Translations under genes and position numbers: made by a program
NCBI GenBank assembly: GCA_021108375.1
Contig: JAIORA010000034.1
Span: forward strand, 186,001-250,000
Length of the DNA stretch: 64,000 bases
Reading direction: 5' to 3'
Origin: Anaerohalosphaeraceae bacterium
GTDB taxonomy: Bacteria > Planctomycetota > Phycisphaerae > Sedimentisphaerales > UBA12454
Shown: positions 9,626 to 19,240 of the stretch, one piece after another
Position numbering within the stretch: position 1 is the first letter of the stretch
How the letters are laid out: every line of letters begins with the position of its first letter
The notes under the pieces: model-generated
Database searches by the model: none
What the model saw: only the letters and a program-made list of their open reading frames with translations
What the model was told of the DNA's origin: nothing

Positions 9626-9709
9626 TGTCATTGCGAGGAGGCCATAGGCCGACGTGGCAATCTCAGATATTAGAAAGGTTGAGATTGCTTCGCTTCGCTC
9701 GCAATGACA
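9626..9709. repeat. Dispersed palindromic repeat (TCATTGCGAG...CAATCTC type)
   Basis: An 84-bp inverted repeat lies between proS and the DUF4416 gene. The left arm has TGTCATTGCGAG and CAATCTCA; the right arm has TGAGATTG and CTCGCAATGACA. Related pieces recur near 23261, 23830-23935, 27954 and 36892-36980. This kind of repeat is common between genes in several bacterial phyla. Confidence 0.75.
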
Positions 9710-9713
9710 AATA

Positions 9714-11438
9714 TTATTTTACCTTTAGCGATTGAATAATTTCATTTGCTTTTGTGGCGGCATTTTCAACAGGCACTTTTTCGATGTCCTTACTGCTGCG
9801 AAGTTTAATTTCGACACAGTTTTCGGCAATACTTTTTTTGCCGATAGTAATTCGCAGTGGTATGCCGATAAGGTCGGCATCTTTGAACTTTACTCCGCCC
9901 CGAATATCCCTGTCGTCGAGCAGTACTTCGATACCCATATCGGTAAGCTGTTTATAGATGGTTTCGGAAGCGTTTATTATATTCTCATCGTTTCCGGCAG
10001 GGGTAATAATTACTTCAAACGGCGCGATATTTATCGGCCAGATGATACCGTTTTCGTCGTGGCCATTTTCGATGGCAGATGCGACTATTCTGTTTATGCC
10101 TATGCCGTAACAGCCCATCAGGCAGGGATTCTCTTTGCCGTCAGCATCGAGAAATTTGCAGCCGAGCTTTTTGCTGTATTTTGTGCCAAGCTCAAATACC
10201 TGCCCGACCTCAATGCCACGCCTGAACAATAGTTTCTTGCCTTGATATGTATCGCCCTCGACAGCGTTGCGAATGTCGGCAACTATTACATTTTCTCCCT
10301 CAAGCGGAAAGTCTCTGCCGGGAACAACTTTTGCCAGGTGATAGTCGGTTTTGTTTGCGCCGGTAATGCCGAATGCCATCGCAGCGACCGAGTGGTCGAT
10401 TACGAGCTTGTCGCACTTTTCGGCAATTCCGACCGGCCCCGCAAAGCCGGTATCGGCACCGGTGAGTTTTTTAATTGTATCGTCATTCGCCATTTCTATT
10501 GAGCCGCCGGCGATGATGCGGAGCTTTTCCTCGTTAATTTCCATATCGCCGCTAACTAAAGCGACTATTGTTTTGTCGTCAGATTTGTAGATTAGCGTTT
10601 TGATGAGTTTTTTGGGTTTGGCTTTCAGGAACTTGCAGACCTCTTCGATTGTTTTTGCGCCGGGAGTATGAATTTCGGCCATCGCGGCAATATCTTTGTT
10701 TTCCGCCGCTCTCGGCAGGGCATCGACATCGGCTTTTTCGATGTTGGCGGCGTATTTGTTGCCAGCGGTATAGACGATTACGTCTTCGCCGTTTTCGCAG
10801 GGGACGGTGAACTGGTGCGAGCCGCTGCCGCCCATCTCGCCGGACTCGGCCTCGACAATAACGTATTCAAGGCCGCAACGGGCAAAGATTCTACAATAGG
10901 CATCGTACATTTGTTGATATGTTTCGCCCAGGCTTTCTTTGTCGGCGTGGAAGCTGTAAGAATCTTTCATAATAAATTCACGGCTTCGCAAAACGCCGAA
11001 ACGCGGACGGAATTCGTCGCGGAACTTGAAACTTATTTGATAGAGGTTGAACGGCAGTTGCTTGTATGAATTTATTTCGCCGGCAGCGAGCGAGGTTACA
11101 ACTTCTTCAGCGGTAGGGGCCAGGACGTTTTCCCTGCCGTGTCTGTCGGTGAAATGTGCCATCGTTTTGCCGTAATCGACGCTGCGGCCGGTTTGGGCCC
11201 AAAGCTCCATCGGCTGTACCGAGGGCATTAGTATCTCCTGTGCGCCGGAAGAGTTCATCTCATCGCGGACGATGTTCATAACCTTTGTAAGAATCCGCCA
11301 TCCAAGCGGTAGGTAGGTGTACGTTCCGCTGGCCAGTTTACGCATTAGGCCAGCCCGGAGCATTAGCTGATGGCTGATAATTTCCGCCTCTGCGGGCACT
11401 TCCTTAACAGTTGGTATGAGAGCTTTGCTGTACCGCAT
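9714..11438 (-). CDS. proS: Prolyl-tRNA synthetase, bacterial type with editing insert
   Basis: This class II aminoacyl-tRNA synthetase charges tRNA-Pro. It opens with MRYSKALIPTVKEVPAEAEI and has class II motif regions (LMPSVQPMELW; FKFRDEFRPRFGVLRSREFIMKD), the YbaK-like insertion that deacylates Ala-tRNA-Pro (about 240-385), and the anticodon-binding domain at the end (LLDDRDIRGGVKFKDADLIGIP). The frame stays open 12 codons further up, but the ATG at 11438 matches the family start and has AGGAAG six bases before it, so I use it (574 residues, normal length). Confidence 0.96.
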   Translation of the reverse strand: MRYSKALIPTVKEVPAEAEIISHQLMLRAGLMRKLASGTYTYLPLGWRILTKVMNIVRDEMNSSGAQEILMPSVQPMELWAQTGRSVDYGKTMAHFTDRHGRENVLAPTAEEVVTSLAAGEINSYKQLPFNLYQISFKFRDEFRPRFGVLRSREFIMKDSYSFHADKESLGETYQQMYDAYCRIFARCGLEYVIVEAESGEMGGSGSHQFTVPCENGEDVIVYTAGNKYAANIEKADVDALPRAAENKDIAAMAEIHTPGAKTIEEVCKFLKAKPKKLIKTLIYKSDDKTIVALVSGDMEINEEKLRIIAGGSIEMANDDTIKKLTGADTGFAGPVGIAEKCDKLVIDHSVAAMAFGITGANKTDYHLAKVVPGRDFPLEGENVIVADIRNAVEGDTYQGKKLLFRRGIEVGQVFELGTKYSKKLGCKFLDADGKENPCLMGCYGIGINRIVASAIENGHDENGIIWPINIAPFEVIITPAGNDENIINASETIYKQLTDMGIEVLLDDRDIRGGVKFKDADLIGIPLRITIGKKSIAENCVEIKLRSSKDIEKVPVENAATKANEIIQSLKVK

Positions 11439-11613
11439 ATTTCTTCCTGTCTTGACAAAATTTCCCAGTTCCACATTTTTTCTCGCTGAGACCGAACCCC
11501 AGGCACGGCAATTTTACGAGATTCTTTACTCGCATTCAGAAAAGAGTTTATATCCCTAAAACAGCTATTTTGCAAGATAATCTTTTGTCTGCCGCGATGG
11601 TGTTTAAAACCTT

Positions 11614-11641
11614 TTGACAGCGAAAGTTACTCTGGTATAAT
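11614..11641 (+). promoter_or_regulatory. Sigma-70 promoter for the TPR lipoprotein-lspA pair
   Basis: TTGACA (11614-11619), a 16-bp spacer and TATAAT (11636-11641) match both consensus hexamers exactly. It lies 75 bp before the ATG at 11716 in the gap diverging from proS. Confidence 0.8.
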
Positions 11642-11715
11642 CGGCTCGTTACATCAGGATGTGTTACATAGCGAAAAAAAGACCAAACCTTGAATTTGAG
11701 CGAAAGGAATAGCCA

Positions 11716-12711
11716 ATGAGAATTCTACTAAGGTCACGGATGGCAGGCGTTTTGGTCTTGTCGATTAGTTTATCAATTTTTATTTGCGGCTGCGATGAGT
11801 CAGCCAGAAGAGACCAGGCGGTGAGCCTGTATGTCGATGCGACGACTCTGGCAGAGAGCGGTCAAAACGCTCAGGCAATTACAAAACTTTCCCAGGCGGT
11901 GAAGCAGGACCCAGGTTTTGCGATTGCGTATTCGCTGCTGGGCGATATTTATATGCAGCAGAGTCAGTACGCCAAAAGTGCTGAGGTGCTGGAAAAAGCT
12001 GTTGAACTGAACCCGTGGTCGATTGAAGATTTCCAGAATCTCGGCAAAGTTTATCGCACGATGAGCGATTTTACCTCCGCTGCCAAAGCCTATGCGAGAG
12101 CCTGTGAGATAGACCCGCAGTCATTGGCGGCACATCTTGGAGCTGCCGAAGCCTATTATCAGATGAAGGATTACGACAAGGCCATCGAGTATGGTCAAAC
12201 CGCGTCGCAACTGGCCCCGGCTGATGGCGAAATACAAAAATTGCTCGGCGACATTTATACCGCTCGTCAGGATAGCGAAATGGCGACGGACGCCTATAAA
12301 CGCAGGCTTGAGTTGGGCGGCAATGACCCCGATGCAATGCTTTCGCTGGCAGTCGCTTATCTGCGGTCGCAGGAATATGCCGCCGCAACTGAATTGCTCA
12401 ACAGTGTCGTGCAGCTTGAGCCTCAAAATGCTGAGGCGTGGAGGCATTTGGGTTTTGCCTCGCTGCGGATGGACCAGCTCGATACCGCGATAGATAACTA
12501 TTACTTCGCGGTGCAGATTGCCCCTGATGATTACAAATCGCATAAGGGTCTCGGCGTTGCGTATATGATGAAGTCGCGAGATTTGGCTGGTATCGATGAG
12601 GCTGGGGCGCAGGAGTTTAAGCAGAAAGCTCTTAATCAATGGCGGCGGGCACTGGACATCGACCCGACACAGGATAAATTGCTGGCACTTTACAGAAAAT
12701 ATACGAGATAA
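11716..12711 (+). CDS. TPR-repeat lipoprotein
   Basis: The 331-residue protein has an N-terminal signal with a lipobox-like end (SIFICGCDES, probable lipidated Cys near residue 26) and then about seven tetratricopeptide repeats covering the rest (for example AIAYSLLGDIYMQQSQYAKS and AEAWRHLGFASLRMDQLDTA). It is probably anchored in a membrane and used for protein-protein contacts; no catalytic domain is seen. The start ATG has an AAAGGA ribosome site. lspA, which encodes the peptidase that matures lipoproteins, follows 12 bp later in what looks like the same transcript. Confidence 0.85.
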   Translation: MRILLRSRMAGVLVLSISLSIFICGCDESARRDQAVSLYVDATTLAESGQNAQAITKLSQAVKQDPGFAIAYSLLGDIYMQQSQYAKSAEVLEKAVELNPWSIEDFQNLGKVYRTMSDFTSAAKAYARACEIDPQSLAAHLGAAEAYYQMKDYDKAIEYGQTASQLAPADGEIQKLLGDIYTARQDSEMATDAYKRRLELGGNDPDAMLSLAVAYLRSQEYAAATELLNSVVQLEPQNAEAWRHLGFASLRMDQLDTAIDNYYFAVQIAPDDYKSHKGLGVAYMMKSRDLAGIDEAGAQEFKQKALNQWRRALDIDPTQDKLLALYRKYTR

Positions 12712-12723
12712 GGACGAAGCGAT

Positions 12724-13275
12724 TTGTCGCAGCAAGACGAGAAAAATAATTTACCAACTGAAAACGAGCCAGGCTTGGGGGCGATGGTTGCCAATGTCAT
12801 TTTCTGGCCGGTATTTTTGGCGGGGTTTGTTTTGGATTTGTGGAGCAAGGCAGCGATATTCGAATGGCTCGGCAGTAAATATCCACCTGTAAAAATAATA
12901 ATTGATGATTTTTTTCGACTTATTGTTGTTCAAAATCCCGGCGCGGCGTGGGGAATGGCAGCGGGGCAGAGAACTTTTCTGATTGTTATTTCGATTATAG
13001 CGATTTTTGCGGTCTTTGGAGTTTTCCTGTTCTGGAGGCCACCGGGCAAGCTCGTTATCGTTTCGCTGGCGTTTTTTGCGGCGGGTATTTGCGGCAATTT
13101 GCACGATAGAATTTTCAATGATGGCAAGGTTCGCGACTTCCTCGATTTTTACTGGAGAGAGCATCACTGGCCGGCATTTAATGTTGCGGATTCGCTTTTG
13201 ACAATCGCGGTGGGAATTCTGATTGTTATTACAATTCTAAATCCATCACCAAAATCAGAAGACAAAAAAAATTAA
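12724..13275 (+). CDS. lspA: Lipoprotein signal peptidase (signal peptidase II)
   Basis: LspA is the aspartyl protease that cuts signal peptides from prolipoproteins in the inner membrane. The 183-residue protein has four membrane segments and family motifs: DLWSK, NPGAAWGM, then the two catalytic aspartates in GNLHDRI and FNVADS. GNLHDRI departs from the more usual GNxxDR only in the variable positions. The start is TTG at 12724 with AAGGA eight bases upstream; no ATG fits. The N-terminus has about 20 extra polar residues compared with short LspA proteins. Confidence 0.92.
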   Translation: MSQQDEKNNLPTENEPGLGAMVANVIFWPVFLAGFVLDLWSKAAIFEWLGSKYPPVKIIIDDFFRLIVVQNPGAAWGMAAGQRTFLIVISIIAIFAVFGVFLFWRPPGKLVIVSLAFFAAGICGNLHDRIFNDGKVRDFLDFYWREHHWPAFNVADSLLTIAVGILIVITILNPSPKSEDKKN

Positions 13276-13334
13276 ACGCTGATTTCGCTGATTATATTGA
13301 TTATTAAAAAAACTGTGTATTCCGTGGTGAATTT

Positions 13335-13724
13335 TCACATTTTCTCAAAGACCTGTTCGGATACATACAGTGGAATTTCTGTTCCTGCCGAAATGGCGAT
13401 AGCGTCGCTTGGCCTTGCGTCGATTTCTACTATTTTGTCATTGATTGCTATATAAATTGTTGCGTAATAGGTGTGGTCTTTCAGGTCGCCGATTACTATT
13501 TTCTTGATTTTTCCGCCGATTTTTTCGATTATTCTGTTAAGCAGTTCGTGCGTCATTGGCCGAGGCGGGGCAATGTTTTTTAGCTTGCGGTCGATAGCCA
13601 TTATTTCGACTATGCCGATAACGATGGGCACAGAGCGGGTCCCACCTTTTTCGGATAGAACGATAATCTGCTGCTGGGACGTTTCGTTTATAATAGTTTT
13701 CGATAATTCGACCGGTATATCCAT
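13335..13724 (-). CDS. BFN (bifunctional nuclease, DUF151) domain protein
   Basis: The 129-residue protein consists of one BFN domain: IIVLSEKGGTRSVPIVIGIVEI, then the conserved RPMTHELL, KKIVIGDLKDHTYYATIYI, VEIDARPSDAIAIS and the final PLYVSEQVFE. Plant and thermotoga members have been linked to nuclease activity and the domain also occurs fused to UVR motifs, but a physiological role is not established. It is encoded 21 bp downstream of valS on the same strand and is probably co-transcribed. Confidence 0.88.
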   Translation of the reverse strand: MDIPVELSKTIINETSQQQIIVLSEKGGTRSVPIVIGIVEIMAIDRKLKNIAPPRPMTHELLNRIIEKIGGKIKKIVIGDLKDHTYYATIYIAINDKIVEIDARPSDAIAISAGTEIPLYVSEQVFEKM

Positions 13725-13745
13725 TTTATTTTTTTGCCTCTGTGG

Positions 13746-16580
13746 CTAATTTAAATCTGCGATATTTTTTTCGACTGCGGCTAACTGTTCTTTCAGCTCG
13801 GCCAATTTGTCTCTTGCCGCGGCGACGACTTCCGGCTTAGCCCTGCTGACAAAATTTTCGTTACTCAACTTGCCCTCAGACGATTTTATGAAGCCGAGTA
13901 TTTCATTCTTTTGTTTTTCAAGCCTTTTAAGCTCAGCGTCCTTATCAATAATATCGTGAACGAAAACCTGCATCTGGTCAGCGATTGTCGCTGAAGCGTT
14001 TTCAGGTTTCTGTGCGTCAGGCGAACAGGTAAATTCAGTCAGCCCGGCCATCTGGGTTACAAGGTTTGCGTTATCGCTTAGAATTTTAGCTATATCAGCG
14101 GGGCAATTAGCAGAGGCGGCCAGTTTTTTGTTCGGCGGAATAGCGTATTTGTTCCGAACTTCGCGAATCGTGCGAACAACTTCCTGGATAATCGAAATTT
14201 TTTCCTCAACGTCGGGACTCTCCAGTATGTCCATCCGCTTGGGCCACTCGGCTACGATAATAGCATCGGAGGCCGTTAATTGAGCAAGGTCTTTCAGGCC
14301 TCTATTCGGCGCGATTTCGTTGAGCTTCTGGAAAATGCCCTCGGTAATGAACGGTATGAACGGGTGCAGCATTCTCAAAATCGCGTCCAGCACAAACGCC
14401 AAAACGTTTTGCGCTATCGGCTTTTGAGTATCATCGGCCATTCGAGCCTTTGCCCATTCGAGGTACCAATCGCAGAAATCGTTCCAGAAAAAGCGATACA
14501 GAACCATTAAAGGCTCGCTGAATTTGAAATTTTCCAGCAATTCGGTAACGTCCGCAACCGTATCAGCCAGCCGGGACAGTATCCATTTATCGGTGATGTC
14601 CAGCTTTTCAACATCAAACGCTCCCGAGTCCATTCCCTCAAGGTTCATCATCGTAAACCGTGAAGCGTTCCAGAGTTTGTTGCAGAAGTTTCTGCCGATG
14701 TCAAATTTTTCGCTGACGTTCCTGCCATCTTTGTCTTTGGTTACCGGCAGTTTGATGTCCTGGCTTTCGGTCGTCATTTGAGCCATACTGAACCGCATAG
14801 CGTCTGCGCCGTATGTGTTGATAATGTCGATAGGGTCGATGCCGTTGCCTTTGCTCTTGCTCATCCTTTCGCCTTTGCCGTCAAGGATTGTGCCGTGAAT
14901 GAACACGTCAGCAAACGGAACTTCGTCCATATTTTCCAGTCCCATCATCACCATCCGTGAAACCCACAGCGTAATAATATCGCGTGCGGTTACAAGCGTG
15001 CTGGTCGGATAATAGCATTTCAATTCATCAGTTTCCTCCGGCCATCCGAGCGTACTGTGCGGCCAGAGTGCAGAGCTAAACCACGTATCGAGAACGTCAG
15101 GGTCATGCTCTGCCCCGTGAGCTTCCAATTTTTTTTCGATGTTTGGGCAACCCTCGTCAACACAAACAGCAAGGAATATGCGTCCGTCTTCTCGTTCACG
15201 GACTACTTGGGTTATAATATGCTGGTTTTCTTCTGGAGAGAGAAATGGCAAGTTAAGTCTTACGATTTGTGAATCAGTCGCGCCAAAAGCCTTAGGGCCT
15301 TCCCAATGAAGATGCCAGACCGGAATTCGATGTCCCCACCAAAGCTGCCTGCTGATGCACCAGTCGCGAATGCCGCCGAGCCAATCGAGATAGCTTTTGC
15401 GGTATCGCTGGGGATGGAATTTGATTTTATCGTCTTCGACGACTTCGATAGCGCGCTTTGCCAAAGGCTCAACCTTGACGAACCACTGGTCGGATAGGTA
15501 AGGCTCGATGATGTCGCCACTGCGGTCGGAATGGCCGACTTCGTGTTCTCTCGGCTCGACTTTTTCAAGCAGGCCTTGTGCTTCCAAATCCGCAACGATT
15601 TGCTTCCTTGCCTTGAACCTGTCGAGTCCTTCGTATTTGCCGCCATTTTCGTTTATTTTAGCGTCATCGGTCATAATGTTGAGCATCGGCAGGTTATGCC
15701 GTAAGCCGATTTCGTAATCGTTGGGGTCGTGGGCAGGGGTTACCTTTAAAAAGCCCGTACCTTCGCCACGTTTAACGTGAGCGTCTGCGATAATTGGAAT
15801 CTCTCTATCGGTCAAAGGCAGTTTAACGAACTTGCCGATAAGGTGTGCTGCTTTTTCTTCTTTGGGGTTTACCGCAACTGCCGTATCGCCGAGCATTGTT
15901 TCAGGTCGAGTGGTAGCGATGGTAATATGGCCGCTGCCGTCGGTGAGCGGATATTTTATATACCAGAAACTGCCCTGAACAGTTTTGTGTACTACCTCGT
16001 CATCGGAAACGGCGGTCTGCAGAATTGGGTCCCAATTCACCAGGCGCTTGCCGCGATAAATCAAGCCCTTTTTAAACAATTTTACGAACGTATGACGAAC
16101 AGCTTTTGCGCACATATCGTCGAGCGTAAAGCGAGTTCTTTGCCAGTCGCAGCTTGCGCCGATTCGTTTCAATTGTTCAAGTATGCGATTGCCGTATTGG
16201 TCTTTCCACTGCCATATCATTTCGAGCAGTTTTTCCCGACCGACATCGTGGCGGGTTTTGCCGTGTTCAGTACGGAGTCTTTTTTCGACTACCGATTGCG
16301 TTGCGATTCCCGCGTGGTCGGTACCCGGCAGCCAGAGTGTGTTGAAACCCTGCATACGTTTTAGCCTGATGAGAATATCCTGAAGTGTGTTGTCGATGGC
16401 GTGGCCCATATGCAATGCGCCGGTAATGTTTGGCGGGGGGATAACGATTGTATAGGCCGGTGCGTCTTTACCGCCTTTGGCAGGGGGTTCTGCGTGAAAA
16501 TAATTTCCATTAGTCCAAATTGCATCGGCAATACGTTCAATTTCGACAGGGTCGTAAACGGTTGATAGTATTTCTGGCAT
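13746..16580 (-). CDS. valS: Valyl-tRNA synthetase
   Basis: The 944-residue class I synthetase charges tRNA-Val. It has the HIGH motif as HMGH (PPPNITGALHMGHA), the KMSKS loop as RMSKSKGN, WFSSALWP, the CP1 editing domain (TTRPETMLGDTAVAVNP), the anticodon-binding region and the ValS C-terminal coiled coil (from about residue 870: KDAELKRLEKQKNEILGF). Length and domain order are normal. It precedes the BFN gene on the minus strand. Confidence 0.97.
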   Translation of the reverse strand: MPEILSTVYDPVEIERIADAIWTNGNYFHAEPPAKGGKDAPAYTIVIPPPNITGALHMGHAIDNTLQDILIRLKRMQGFNTLWLPGTDHAGIATQSVVEKRLRTEHGKTRHDVGREKLLEMIWQWKDQYGNRILEQLKRIGASCDWQRTRFTLDDMCAKAVRHTFVKLFKKGLIYRGKRLVNWDPILQTAVSDDEVVHKTVQGSFWYIKYPLTDGSGHITIATTRPETMLGDTAVAVNPKEEKAAHLIGKFVKLPLTDREIPIIADAHVKRGEGTGFLKVTPAHDPNDYEIGLRHNLPMLNIMTDDAKINENGGKYEGLDRFKARKQIVADLEAQGLLEKVEPREHEVGHSDRSGDIIEPYLSDQWFVKVEPLAKRAIEVVEDDKIKFHPQRYRKSYLDWLGGIRDWCISRQLWWGHRIPVWHLHWEGPKAFGATDSQIVRLNLPFLSPEENQHIITQVVREREDGRIFLAVCVDEGCPNIEKKLEAHGAEHDPDVLDTWFSSALWPHSTLGWPEETDELKCYYPTSTLVTARDIITLWVSRMVMMGLENMDEVPFADVFIHGTILDGKGERMSKSKGNGIDPIDIINTYGADAMRFSMAQMTTESQDIKLPVTKDKDGRNVSEKFDIGRNFCNKLWNASRFTMMNLEGMDSGAFDVEKLDITDKWILSRLADTVADVTELLENFKFSEPLMVLYRFFWNDFCDWYLEWAKARMADDTQKPIAQNVLAFVLDAILRMLHPFIPFITEGIFQKLNEIAPNRGLKDLAQLTASDAIIVAEWPKRMDILESPDVEEKISIIQEVVRTIREVRNKYAIPPNKKLAASANCPADIAKILSDNANLVTQMAGLTEFTCSPDAQKPENASATIADQMQVFVHDIIDKDAELKRLEKQKNEILGFIKSSEGKLSNENFVSRAKPEVVAAARDKLAELKEQLAAVEKNIADLN

Positions 16581-16713
16581 ATTGTTTCCAATTATTGTTT
16601 TTTAAACACGGATTTCACTGATTACACAGATTAACAAAAAAAACCGATTTTGGCTAATATATTTTGCCGCAAATGTTTTTGCGGATATAGTGTTTTTCGG
16701 GATAAAAAATAAA

Positions 16714-16748
16714 AAAAGCCGAGTCGGTTAATTCCGGACTCGGCTTTT
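16714..16748 (-). terminator. Rho-independent terminator after rho
   Basis: Arms AAAAGCCGAGTC (16714-16725) and GACTCGGCTTTT (16737-16748) form a 12-bp stem around an 11-base loop. Read on the minus strand it ends in a T-run and sits 23 bp past the rho stop codon. Confidence 0.85.
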
Positions 16749-16770
16749 GAATTTGATTTAAAAAGGATTT

Positions 16771-18324
16771 TTAATCCAGTTTCATACTCATAAGAAATTC
16801 GGCGTTGCTGCTGCATTTTGCCAATCTGCTCTTTAGCAGTTCGACCGCTTCGACAGGGTTCAAATCGCTAAGGACTTTGCGGAGTCTGTAAGTCAGTTCC
16901 AGCTCCTTGGCATCCATCAGCAGCTCTTCACGTCGGGTGCCGCTCCTGCTGATATCGATAGCAGGATAAATACGCCTTTCGACGAGCCTTCTGTCAAGGT
17001 GAAGCTCCATATTGCCGGTAGCTTTGAATTCTTCAAAGATAACCTCGTCCATTTTCGAGCCGGTGTCTATCAGGGCCGTTGCGAATATGGAGAGCGAGCC
17101 GCCTTCTTCGATATTTCTGGCAGCACCGAAGAATTTCTTGGGCATATGCATTGCGTTAGCGTCAACACCGCCGGTAAGAATTTTGCCGGAGTGCGGAACT
17201 TCGGTATTATATGCACGGGCAAGACGTGTTATCGAGTCGAGCAGAATGACAACATCTTCGCCGTACTCGACGAGTCGTTTCGCTTTTTCGATTACCATCT
17301 CAGCAACCTGGCAGTGCCTTGAAGCAGGTTCGTCGAACGTTGAGCTTATAACTTCCACGTCCCTTGCAACACTCCTTGCCATATCAGTTACTTCTTCAGG
17401 GCGTTCGTCAATCAGCAGAACAATCAATTTAACTTCAGGATGATTTGTACTGATGGAGTTCGCGACCTTCTGGAGCAGAACGGTTTTGCCGGTTCTCGGC
17501 GGGGCGACAATGAGGCCTCGCTGGCCTTTGCCGACCGGAGCGGCAATATCGATAATACGCATACTCAGTTCGCTGGCACCGGTTTCGAGAATGAGTCTTT
17601 CATTGGGGTGTAACGGCGTAAGGTCGCTAAAGACTACCTTGCCGACGAGTTTGTTCGGCTCTTCAAAATTTATTGCCTCGACACGGAGAAGGGCGAAGTA
17701 TTTTTCAGAATCTTTCGGCGGACGAATCTGCCCGCTAACTACCGCACCGCTACGAATGCCGAACCTCTTTATCTGTGATGGCGACACGTAGATGTCATCG
17801 GGCGACGAAAGATAGTTATATCTGGGATTCCGCAAAAAGCCGTAACCGTCAGGCAGTACTTCAAGAACGCCTTCGCCATACATAAGCCCGTTTTGCTCAA
17901 CGCGTTCCTTGAGAATTTTGAAGATGAGTTCCTGTTTCTTAAGGCCGGTATATTCCTTGACGTTTTCCTTCTTCGCAACTTCGTGCAGCTCGGCCACCGT
18001 CATTTTTTGCAGGTCGGTTATATGAAGAGAGCCTCTTTTAACACGTTCGTATTTGGCGTGCGTAGATTCGCGGTCTTCCTTTTTCTGCTGTTTATTTTTA
18101 TGCCATTTACCGTTTTGTTTTGGCTTATCCGAATTGTTTTCTTCAGGCTTCGTTTCAGAGCCGCTGCTTTCCTGTTTTTCTTCTTCAGATTTAACCTCTT
18201 CAGAAGTTTCAGCTTCCGGTGCTGCTTCGACTTCCGGCGAATCTATCGCTTCTTCCTTAGCTTTTTTGACTTTCTTTTTACTTACTTTTTTCTTCGCTAC
18301 TGTTTTCTCGGCTGTTTTAGCCAT
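16771..18324 (-). CDS. rho: Transcription termination factor Rho
   Basis: The 517-residue hexameric RNA helicase ends untranslated transcripts. After a Lys/Glu-rich, low-complexity N-terminal extension (about residues 1-95) comes the Rho N domain ([18 protein letters not shown]), the cold-shock-like RNA-binding domain ([14 protein letters not shown]) and the RecA-type ATPase with Walker A APPRTGKT, the Q-loop/R-loop region ([20 protein letters not shown]) and the C-terminal [20 protein letters not shown]. The charged N-terminal extension is typical of Rho from high-branching phyla such as planctomycetes and actinobacteria. A 250-bp non-coding leader precedes it. Confidence 0.97.
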   Translation of the reverse strand: MAKTAEKTVAKKKVSKKKVKKAKEEAIDSPEVEAAPEAETSEEVKSEEEKQESSGSETKPEENNSDKPKQNGKWHKNKQQKKEDRESTHAKYERVKRGSLHITDLQKMTVAELHEVAKKENVKEYTGLKKQELIFKILKERVEQNGLMYGEGVLEVLPDGYGFLRNPRYNYLSSPDDIYVSPSQIKRFGIRSGAVVSGQIRPPKDSEKYFALLRVEAINFEEPNKLVGKVVFSDLTPLHPNERLILETGASELSMRIIDIAAPVGKGQRGLIVAPPRTGKTVLLQKVANSISTNHPEVKLIVLLIDERPEEVTDMARSVARDVEVISSTFDEPASRHCQVAEMVIEKAKRLVEYGEDVVILLDSITRLARAYNTEVPHSGKILTGGVDANAMHMPKKFFGAARNIEEGGSLSIFATALIDTGSKMDEVIFEEFKATGNMELHLDRRLVERRIYPAIDISRSGTRREELLMDAKELELTYRLRKVLSDLNPVEAVELLKSRLAKCSSNAEFLMSMKLD

Positions 18325-18577
18325 AATAACTCCTTCTAAAGTGGTACTCGATTAAGGAAACTTCTAAAATGATGTCTCCCTTTTCAGATGCAAATAAATA
18401 TTATTCATCCCAAAACTATCACTTTTAATGCCCTGAGTATTATCAGCGTCATTTCTCAGACATTTCGGGATAACTTATAGTGTGTTAGATTTATAGACTT
18501 GTAATTATTACCAGTTGTAAATTCCAATCAAAAAGCATCCGAACCCTTTGATTTGCTGCGGATTACCCTAAGGGGCA

Positions 18578-19189
18578 TTAGCTGACTAATATGGGAAATA
18601 ATTTGTCGATCTGCCCGATTAACTCTGCGTAACCCGCCTCGTTTCGAACTGTATAATGAGCCATTTTTGCCTTTTTGTCCAGAGAAATTTGAAAATTTTC
18701 TCTTTTTTTAAGCTCATTTTCATCAAAACCTGGCTTTTGGGCAGCCCTTTTGGCCCTTATTTCTTCGTTGCAATCGACGAAAACGAGCTTGTCGCACCGA
18801 TTATCCCAGCCTGTCTCGGCCAATAACGGAATATCCAGCACTATCGCGGAAATATCTTCGTCAGCCTGATATTGAGCTATCAGGCCCTCTGTTTTTTTGT
18901 AAACCTCCGGATGAATAACAGCGTTTAGCTGCCTTATAGAATCCTGCCTGCCAAAAGCTGTCGCGGCCAATTTGCCATGGTCAATTTCACCAGCGGAATC
19001 GAATATCTCAGAGCCGAATATCTCTTTGAGTTTTGCTTTTACATCGGGGTTTTTGAGCAGATTTTTGGCTATCGTATCGGCGGAAATCACCGCACAATTT
19101 CGCCTGCCAAGTTCGCCTGCGACGCTGCTCTTGCCGGAACTTATGCCGCCCAGCAATCCGATTATCGGTTTTTTCTGACCACTACCCAT
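18578..19189 (-). CDS. coaE: Dephospho-CoA kinase
   Basis: CoaE phosphorylates dephospho-CoA in the last step of coenzyme A synthesis. The 203-residue P-loop kinase starts GLLGGISSGKSSVAGELGRR (Walker A), followed by VISADTIAK, a HPEVY motif (LNAVIHPEVY), VLDIPLLAETGWD and the lid segment. All are family signatures and the length is normal. The start ATG has no strong ribosome site. It follows the glycosyltransferase gene by 51 bp on the same strand. Confidence 0.93.
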   Translation of the reverse strand: MGSGQKKPIIGLLGGISSGKSSVAGELGRRNCAVISADTIAKNLLKNPDVKAKLKEIFGSEIFDSAGEIDHGKLAATAFGRQDSIRQLNAVIHPEVYKKTEGLIAQYQADEDISAIVLDIPLLAETGWDNRCDKLVFVDCNEEIRAKRAAQKPGFDENELKKRENFQISLDKKAKMAHYTVRNEAGYAELIGQIDKLFPILVS

Positions 19190-19240
19190 ACCGTTAGTCT
19201 AACGCAAGGGCGTTATTTAGTCAATCCTGCAATCGTCTCT